This document shows, piece after piece, positions 56,000 to 64,000 of a stretch of 64,000 bases of DNA; position 1 is the stretch's first letter; every line of letters begins with the position of its first letter. This DNA comes from Aurelia coerulea (Eukaryota > Cnidaria > Scyphozoa > Semaeostomeae > Ulmaridae). The notes below the pieces were generated by a model, which saw nothing but the letters and a program-made list of their open reading frames with translations, was not told where the DNA came from and did no database searches. Made by a program: the position numbers and the translations under genes. The stretch lies in assembly GCA_039566865.1 (NCBI GenBank), contig CM076943.1, positions 43,408,663-43,472,662 on the forward strand, read 5' to 3'.

Positions 56000-58838
56000 G
56001 GCCGTCGCCTGTCCCCTGCTATCTTACACTTTCGTTGCACATATGGCGAGACTAAAAACTTTTTGTGCAGAAACGTTGTTCATGACAATGCTAACAAAAA
56101 ACAATCAACCCCCCATTTGTATGTTTGCACAATAGCTCAAAATCAGGGGGTAAAGTTGTGGCTCGCATGATGACGTCATCAATGTAAGGATTGATGTATA
56201 AAATGGCTTAATGTTTCATAATTGAAGGAAAACGTATTTCCGACGGTTCTTATTGTCAAATATACTGATGTTGTATGAAAACTTGAGTATCTTGATAGTA
56301 TTTAAGGGGTTGGGGGCACAGTTTTATCTCTCGTAGCTGCGAAGGAGCATTTGATAAAATTGAAGGGATTTTTAGATGTGGAGTGTTTATTCTGAACATT
56401 GCAGTTAAGTTTATCGCTCACGCATTCTTTTATGTGGTAGATATACTGTAAATCCTCGAACTAAGACCAATTACGGAATTTTGGGGGGCAAAATAAATAG
56501 GGGCTTGTTAGACACCGTGAAAAAGAAACGGATGAAAAGTCAAAAGATGCATCAACTAATACGATTTCTTACTTAAATTGGTTGATGCAAGAAAAATTTA
56601 GGGTCTGTGATGTTTAACATTTTCAGCCCTAGAACGTGAGGCTCATTCGAGGGGGGCTTATCTAAGGGGGGGCTAACTCAACTATTTATATTTTTGAACC
56701 GAAGACGGTTATTTATGCGTATACAAAGAGGTAATGCAAAAAGTAAGCCAAAAAGGCATGCAGGGTTCAATATTCATCATCAACAGCACCTTTATCCCCA
56801 TCTGATGCGTCAGTATCAATACCATCAACTGCACTGTCACCTTCAGCTCCGTCTCCATCCACTACTACACTATTTCAGCAGCAATCGCACCAGCAAAGTT
56901 GTGCAAAGCGATCCCTGGTTGTGCATTTTGCAAATTTGCTTTGCGACATGTACACCTGTCCAAGGTAAATCCTTTTACGGGCACACAGCATATTTTCCAG
57001 TATTTCATCTTAAGTGGATGAGATGGTATATTTATCCAGTCTATGGACACATTTCCCTCTTCTTCAACGATCCAGCAATGATCCAGCAACGATCCAGCGA
57101 TGTTCGGCAACATTTGGGCAGTTCATCACAGGGTTTAAGGGTCACATCCAAATTGCGGCCTGGTGCAAAAGTGCAGACGAATTGCTCAGCCTCGTTTTTC
57201 AGAACAGTTCTTGCACTGAAACTGGGTTGCCATCTGAAACCTTCAAGGGCTTATCTGACTGATCATAAAGGTTTCCCCCAAACCCTCATATTTCTTCGCC
57301 TGGGGTTCCGCAAATATAAATGCTGGATCCTCCCCTGCTTCACTTTACTCTTTCTTTGCATGAAAAGTTCCTGTGCCAATGCACTCAACTTGGAAGACAA
57401 TCTTGATTTAAAACTTGAAGACAATCTTGATAATCATCACTGACGATGTTTCCCCCAAAAACTAGTAGTTCGATAATCGTTGTTCGAAAGCAGGTCTACA
57501 TTCAAGTGCAAGCGTCCCAAACAAACGAAATATATTCTGAAGGTGGCTGTCCCAAAAACTGGGAGTTTTTTATCAAAAAGCTCTGTTCGACATTTGGAAG
57601 CAGTTTGGTGTCATATCTATTGAAGCAGAAATTTCCCAGAGATGGTAATCTTGGTTACTGGTCTCTTGTAGAGCTGCAATTCCAAAAAATCCCATTTTAT
57701 TCATTTTCTTATATATTTGGCGAACAAAGGCTCAACCAGTGAATGGTTAAACTTTAGGATTTTAGTCATGTAGAATTTGGGGACTTTCGACTTTGGTAAT
57801 TTAATTGATTGCATCATGGTAGAACAGATCAGATTCCTCAAATTTCATCTTTGTCCAAAAAAGATGATTGATTTGGGCGGCAACGATCGCTTTGGGAACA
57901 GCAGCAACACAGTGATAACGGAGAAAAGAATCGAACATCAATGTACCAGCCCTCCCCTGGACTCTGCACTGTTACTACTTGATGAGATGTCGATGCATTC
58001 TTTCCAAAGGAGACAAGACGAATATCAGCAAAATGGAGCAAAGACACTGATTGACGCATCGCACGGGGGGAAAGTGATTGATGCTGAATATAGAGCTCTA
58101 CATGCGCCTATGACTTACTCTTACCTCCTTGTGTATATGTGAATAACTCTCTTCGGTTGGAAAAACGCAAATCCTCGAATGAGCCCCCTTTCAACAAGCC
58201 CCCCTTCACATTATCCCCATTCTAGAGCTGAAAATAATTTTTTCTCGCATCAACCAATTTAAGTAAGAAATCGTATTAGTTGATGCATCTTTTGACTTTT
58301 CATCCGTTTCTTTTTCACAGTTTCTAACAAGCCCCCTTTTATTTTGCCCCCAAAAATTCCGTAATTGGTCTTAATTCGAGGATTTACAGTATCCACATAA
58401 AAGAATGCGTGAGCGATAAACTTAACTGCAATGTTCAGAATAAACACTCCACATCTACAAATCCCTTCAATTTTATCAAATGCTCCTTCGCAGCTACGAG
58501 AGATAAAACTGTGCCCCCAACTCCTTAAATACTATCAAGATACTCCACTTTTCGTACAACATCAGTATTTGACAATAAGAACAGTCAGAAATAGGTTTTC
58601 CTTCAATTATGAAACATTAAGCCATTTTATGCATCAATTCTTACATTGATGACGTCATCCTGTGAGCCACAACTTTACCCCCTGATTTTGAGCTATTGTG
58701 CAAACATACAAATGGGGGGTTGATTGTTTTCGGTTAGCAATGTCATAAATAACGTTTCTGCACAAAAATTGTTTAGTCTCGCCATATGTGCAACGGAAAC
58801 TTATTTCTGTGCCAGTTAGAAAGCCACAGGCGACGGCC
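56000..58838. mobile_element. 2.8 kb element with ~600 bp inverted repeats, TA target
   Basis: TA at 55998-55999 and 58839-58840. The ends GGCCGTCGCCTGT are inverted. The arms 56000-56600 and 58240-58838 match throughout, including cgcagctacgagagataaaa (complemented at about 56325). Within each arm lies tactgtaaatcctcga, resembling pogo-type ends, so a smaller unit of about 1.95 kb (56447-58392) may be nested exactly in the larger one. Confidence 0.8.
56694..58142 (+). other. Unrecognised coding-like cargo of the 2.8 kb element
   Basis: The unique centre has several open stretches. One reads a Ser/Pro/Thr-rich segment (LSPSDASVSIPSTALSPSAP) then QQQSHQQSCAKRSLVVHF, ending near a GTAAAT donor at about 56966. 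Another, 57014-57262, has HFPLLQRSSNDPATIQRC and IQIAAWCKSADELLSLVF. Others are 57446-57742 (SEGGCPKNWEFFIKKLCSTF) and 57777-58142. They look like pieces of one spliced or decayed gene. No DDE motif, HTH or zinc finger recognised. Confidence 0.35.
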
Positions 58839-59105
58839 TAAAATAATTACAGTAAACTATCGTATTTATAGGCAAAATAATCAAAGCTGATAATTTTTTG
58901 TACAAGGTAGCCTTGATAACATTGTTTTAGTAAGCAAATCTCCTATTTCTAGGTCAGAGCTTCCCCATTAGTCTTGAAGAAAATAAGCAACAATGCAACT
59001 TTATGTTTGTTTACAGTTAGGCCAAACCCGACGAAAAGTTCTCTGAGAGCGAAGTCAAAGTTTTGTTATTATTCTCATTGCTCTGGTGGCCAAAACAGCT
59101 AGCTA

Positions 59106-59873
59106 GAGGGGTATCGCCCTTTTGGAGCGGGTTTTGTAAGGAGAGCAGGTTTTCGCAATATAAAGCGAAATTTTGAATAAAACTTACCATGAGTATGATC
59201 ATCTACTCTTCCTCTCCCTTTTGTGTGAACCTTGTGACTAATTGTGATTTCAATTTGCCATAACATCAATTTTTATGCCGAGAGGTCTGAGCGGCCTAAT
59301 TTCAAAAGGTCGCCCATTTGGCCCTAGGAAATTGTTAAAGGAGCCATAGCGACCCATCGGGATTGTTTTTAAATTGCCTGACGAAAACGAGGCTTGAGCA
59401 TGTGACATAGCACGAGCTCATACAGAACACAGGTGCACCATTACGGCGATTTAGGCCCGAGAGAATGCTCTGATAATCGAGGCATGCGGTGGCAAGATCG
59501 CTTGCGTGATTTCAAGGATTCCTGTTAATTCGTCATCTCAAAGGTTGAAGCTCGACGTTAGGCCATCCAATTTAGATCAGGGTTGCAATATTTGAACTCA
59601 AGCAGCGACAAGAGAAATGACCATGAAAAAACAGATTGTAAAAGAACATACCTTCGATTCTCCTTCAGGTAAGTTCAACTTTATTTTCATTTCGTGAAGG
59701 AACAAAATGATATTACACAGCGAGGACAAGTCACGATGTTGGAGGTGGCATCAGCAAACTGTTTTCGCGCGCTTTTTGTGAAAAACTAGCCCGAGACTCT
59801 TTTATTCAGCGACTTTTGCAGTGCGATCAGAATTGTCAAAATTTGATGGCGCTCCACAAGGGCGATACCCCTC
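59106..59873. mobile_element. TA-target MITE, 768 bp
   Basis: TA at 59104-59105 and 59874-59875. The ends GAGGGGTATCGCCCTT are exact inverted repeats that extend into TGGAGCG. No transposase. Confidence 0.8.
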
Positions 59874-59875
59874 TA

Positions 59876-62841
59876 GTACTCTAAAATACTTTCATTTCTG
59901 AAAACATCAGATTAAGTTCGAAAGTGATACATTCAACCAAGGTTAACGCTTGTTTTCTGACTAAAAAGCAGACAAGTTTGTGAAAGGAAGCACGTAAAGT
60001 TAACGAAGATAAGATGGTCATGGCTCTCGAGGAAAAATTGCCTTTGAAAATTGTGGGAAACCGGCAAAGGCTACAGCAAAACAGGCAACATTCCTACAAA
60101 CTAGATGCTTACAGCTATTGCGTTATATCTCCAAAATGAGAATTCCTGTCTTAGTTTAGAAAATATTGGAGTTTGAAAAAATTTTGGTTAAATTTAGGCC
60201 AACAAAAGTTCATTTTCTTGAAACTGCAAGCCGAAGTTCAAGACGAGAAAAAGACAAGTTTATTTCGTCAACAATTGGCGAAAGGTGGCAAAATAGGACA
60301 AAACGACATCGAGGAATCCAAAACTTTCAACAAAATTTCCATGAAACAAAGGAAAAACGTTAAATTTATGATAAAGTCTGCTTACCTGCTGTGCTGAATC
60401 CCGAGTTTGTAAACAGAGTTGTCCACGGCCTTTGAAAAATATGAAAAACCAAGAAGCTCCGAGTCCAAAATGCTCAAAGAACTTGAAAGAGCGAAGATAC
60501 AGCTATTGCGTTATATCTCGATATTTTGCTTTGGGACAATTGGGATGCCTGCTGACGCCATTTATCACAAAATTTTACTTTCGCGCCACAGCTTTCTTGC
60601 AAGAGAGGCCGGAAGTGACGTCAAAATTCAGGCTTGGTGTTGTCGGGCGTGCATATTATTACGGCAATATTTTTTGACTGACTTTTTTCACTTCTGAACG
60701 CCCTTTGGAACGAGGCTGCTATACACAGCCATGTACAAAGTATACAACAAAACAACAACGCCATTAGATTAGAATTTCTGCAAATTCGATTGATTGATGT
60801 TGACTAACGGAAACTCGAAGCTCAAAGCAGAGTTTCAAGGAGCTTGGCCGGGCAAAACAAAGTCTTACGAACAAGAATACCATAAAAACAGTTGGCGACA
60901 ATATCAAATCTTGTTCGTAGTTACTATTTTGCTGCTTTCGCCTAAGCATTAACTGATTTATAGTGAAATTTTTCAAGTCCATGTGTTTCATTTGGGGGAC
61001 AAATGCACTTTGGCGGACACAGTTTCCAAGGAAAACAGGGGTTGAATTGAATTGTATTGTTAGAACTAACTGCACATTGGCTTTCTAAACAATAGTGATG
61101 TAAATCCTATCATCTGATTGGATAATGCAAGATTCGAACGTTATTCCACTCATTCACAATTACTGGAGAACATCAACATGACTTAACTATGGCCTAAAAC
61201 TGCAGCAAGAACCAGCAATCAATGAATTCGTTTCCCCGAAAATTTTTGGGGGCTGCTGCCCCCAAGCCCCCGCTGTTTCAATGGGCATACTTTAATCTTA
61301 GTACTGATGCATTTTCCATCCAAAAAAAACAGTACAAAATTCACACACGAAAAAATGTTAAAAGGATGTCCGCTAAAGTGCAAACTAGCCTTCATTTGGT
61401 TTTCTGGTAGATGCAACTACTGTCTCCTATAAGCAGTTTTTTGTAAAAAAAAAAAAGCGGTAATCTATTAATCCAGTTGCCCCATAAATATGGGTTGCCC
61501 TGCAGTCCATTAGTCCAATAGTCCGTCAGTCCACAATGCGTGTTCAAGAAGAATTTTCAAGACTTCTTAACAATGTCCCTTTGATGCCATATTCTTTTCT
61601 GACGTATTATGGGACGTATGTTGTTATGACAGGTATCTAAAGCAAAAGCTTTGACCAGGAACAGCAAGGTCTGTTGTCGTCTAGCATTGCAAATTGACGC
61701 ATTGAAGACAAGAGGACTTCCTTTTATGGACTGTAACAGGTATCATGCTTTATATGATTCATATTACACACATATCTATATGTTTTTGTCTTGTTGCTTT
61801 CCTTCTGTGATAGATTTATGAGGTAAGTGTGAATCAAACTTCGAAGATCTGACCTTGCACACTCCCTTCGACAAAGAGTATTCTGACAGCCGAAACAAAA
61901 TGGCGCCGAAGTTTGACTAAATGAAAAGTGTTTATCAACATACAAATGCGAAAGTTAGCTGCGAGGAGGAAAACAGCAGCGAAAGCAAGGAAGTACGTTT
62001 GGTAGTTGTTGTACTATCCATATTGTAAATGATATCGCATGAATGAAGGTGAAGTGCTGGGAGGTTTCTCTCTGGAAACGATATGGTGATTTTACAAAAC
62101 GAACGTAATGATTTAAACTTGTGTGTCAATATCACATGACAGCCAGAAACCCCCAGAAACTAGCTTTATGATTCTGATTTCTGTGATGCTAAAGATTTGT
62201 GAGTAACAAGCAATTGTTAGTAAGTATTTGGATTTATGCATTTTGAAATAGGCAGAAGGAAACTATGGAACAATTGATAATTGTTTGGCAACCTTCCTCA
62301 CAAAATCGATGCCTTCTCGTTGTAATCATCTTGCTGCGGGTATCTCCATATTTTCAGTCAACCTTAAAAAGTTGCTTTGGTTACCGCTGCAGAAACAGAC
62401 AACAACACATTCCGCAAAAGAAAAGACGGATTTGCTTCTACAATCCACTCCTGTTTCTTGGTTGAGTGGTTGAGTATTTGAATGGAATATTGAATATTGA
62501 ATTTTGATCTCTCTTTGCAGTGGTATTTGGATTGAAATACCTTGAATTGAAAGCCATAGTGCCGCAGGGCAGGCCCATATTAGCTTTTTTCACAGGGCTG
62601 ACTCGGGTTTAACAAATAGACATTTCTTGTGTGCTTGCTTTCTTTCACAGAGGTCTGGGTCGGCGCGCTCTGACCATCGACTAGCAATAGAAACTGGAAG
62701 ATACGTAAGATGTAAAGTTGATCCAAAAGTGCAAAGTAACCCAAGATGAAATTCATAGTCTTGTAACATGTCAGAGCTGTGGGACAAGCCGCGATGTCTT
62801 TTTTGACGAGATCATAAAATCAAAACCCAGCTTCATGTTTA
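59876..62841. other. No gene supported
   Basis: AT-rich sequence. A 20 bp direct repeat, acagctattgcgttatatct, occurs at 60111 and 60499. A stretch near 61240-61275 (ccccgaaaatttttggggg...gcccccaagccccc) resembles a worn transposon end. The ORFs are short and unconvincing. Confidence 0.35.
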
Positions 62842-63106
62842 CACTCTTTTTTATAAGAATATTTTAAATTTTGTCCAGCCTCGATATTCTTAAGGAATTT
62901 TCTTTTTGAGCCTGAATATATTCGTAAAGTATTTATGTCAGGCATGCGATTCTCTGTTATGAACATCACAAAACAGGCAACTGCTGAAAAATGAGACACA
63001 AATATGCTAGCTGAGGCTGGCAATATTCTTATAATGTTCTTAAAAATTGGATGATTCTGAGCCTGAATATTCTTATAAACATTATTCTTATAAAAAGAAA
63101 AGAGTG
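62842..63106. mobile_element. TA-target MITE, 265 bp
   Basis: TA at 62840-62841 and 63107-63108. The ends CACTCTTTT...TATAAGAATA are inverted repeats. Subterminal gagcctgaatat motifs recur inside. Confidence 0.75.
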
Positions 63107-63302
63107 TATGCATTCTAATGACAAGTTTGTATATTTGATACAAAACGGATCAAATATACAAGTTTATCCATGTTTATCGAATCGAGCTTGCTCGCCACCT
63201 ATGAACATATAAATAAGATACTTACCGATGCAGCTGGAAGCTTTAATTTATAATAATGTTTTTTTAATTGTTTTGATCTGTTATTTTCAGTTAGTTATCT
63301 CG

Positions 63303-63427
63303 TAGACTTACTCCAAGTCTCGTTCGTTATCGTATTCGGGCCTACTCGGTTGGCAGTGAGCTGCTGCTGGCAAACCGAGTGGGCCCGAATACGATAACGA
63401 ACGAGACTTGGAGTTGGAGCAAGTCTA
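63303..63427. mobile_element. 125 bp hairpin MITE with a 9 bp target duplication
   Basis: GTTATCTCG flanks both sides (63294-63302 and 63428-63436). The halves carry aagtctcgttcgttatcgta and its complement, with an unpaired cggttggcagtgagctgctg loop region. It ends TAGACTTACTCC / GGAGCAAGTCTA. Confidence 0.85.
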
Positions 63428-63436
63428 GTTATCTCG

Positions 63437-64000
63437 TCTCGCTGTTGAAATGTATAACCGTAGTGTTATGGCAGGCTCTTTGAGAATTAAATTGAAATTG
63501 AAATATGTAGCAAAGGGAATCCCCTTCCCTTCCTCTTCTGTCAGAACTGCATATTCTACAAACACCTGAATGCAGTTGCAATTTGCCAATTTTCTTTTTT
63601 TTCGGTTGCCTGGCAATGAATCACATGATTAATCATTTGTCATTGCCATATTTCAACAGCTAATCCTCTAAAGAAAAACAGGGGTAAGTCTTACTGTTAG
63701 CTCTTTTGTAGTTCTGGAGAAAAAGAGGGGGGGGGGGGCGAAATCCCTCAGCACAAAAGAAATAAAACGTCGCCCAGTACAGTACGGATAGTTACTGATA
63801 CTGTGCACTTAAAACAGAGAGGGCCACGAAAGGCTCACAAAGGCTTATGGTGTGAAAGCGTTAACCTGTCACATTACAGTAATATTTGGAAGATTAGTTT
63901 ACAAGGAAACGTTTCTTTCTTGGCGTTCGACAGATTGGCACTGCATCATGATGATAATTTAATTTACTGATTTCAGATTCATGCAGCGAGCGAAACGATA
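63437..64000. other. No gene seen
   Basis: A G13 run lies at about 63727-63739. No ORF or repeat boundary can be supported to the end of the window. Confidence 0.4.

Noticed and set aside
60166..60697. Overlapping ORFs with lysine-rich translations
   Set aside because: Several frames are open at once over AT-rich repeats; no domain recognised.

Overview
This is animal nuclear DNA. Exons have GT/AG boundaries, introns are kilobases long, AT content is high, and transposable elements are packed and nested. A gene combining a ShKT-like six-cysteine module, EGF modules and a zona pellucida (ZP) module, next to BEL/Pao and CR1/jockey-like retroelements, suggests a cnidarian, probably an anthozoan. 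That placement is inference. I saw no bacterial operon, CRISPR array, rRNA or tRNA gene.

Layout. About 0.8 to 26.6 kb (+ strand) holds one host gene in seven coding exons: signal peptide, ShKT-like module, two EGF modules, ZP-N, ZP-C ending in a furin-type site, and a transmembrane segment with a short tail. All exons join in compatible phase to give 506 codons. Intron 2 (16.9 kb) is mostly a composite transposon of 12.5 kb (2412-14944). It contains a broken LINE, which is itself split by a 3.7 kb insertion, which in turn carries a piggyBac-like element. Later introns hold a Tc1/mariner-type element with long terminal inverted repeats, a MULE-like fold-back element and piggyBac-like pieces. 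A piggyBac-like element sits exactly at the stop codon of the gene and contains a 4.2 kb hAT-type element (27070-31309). That hAT element carries exon-like coding fragments that do not look like a transposase.

35.1 to 49.7 kb holds two BEL/Pao LTR retrotransposons on the minus strand. The older one (35092-49705) has decayed. The younger one (36428-44630) has nearly identical LTRs and is inserted in the integrase frame of the older one, with a 4 bp target duplication. The younger copy also contains a 1.7 kb rearranged insert with an in-frame 69 bp minisatellite.

50 to 64 kb has no host gene I can support. It holds a 3.2 kb fold-back structure with three further insertions, a 2.8 kb element with about 600 bp inverted repeats and unrecognised coding-like cargo, and several short elements that can be defined by their target duplications.

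All boundaries and phases were read by eye. Family names for non-autonomous elements rest on target-site length and terminal bases, not on a database search.
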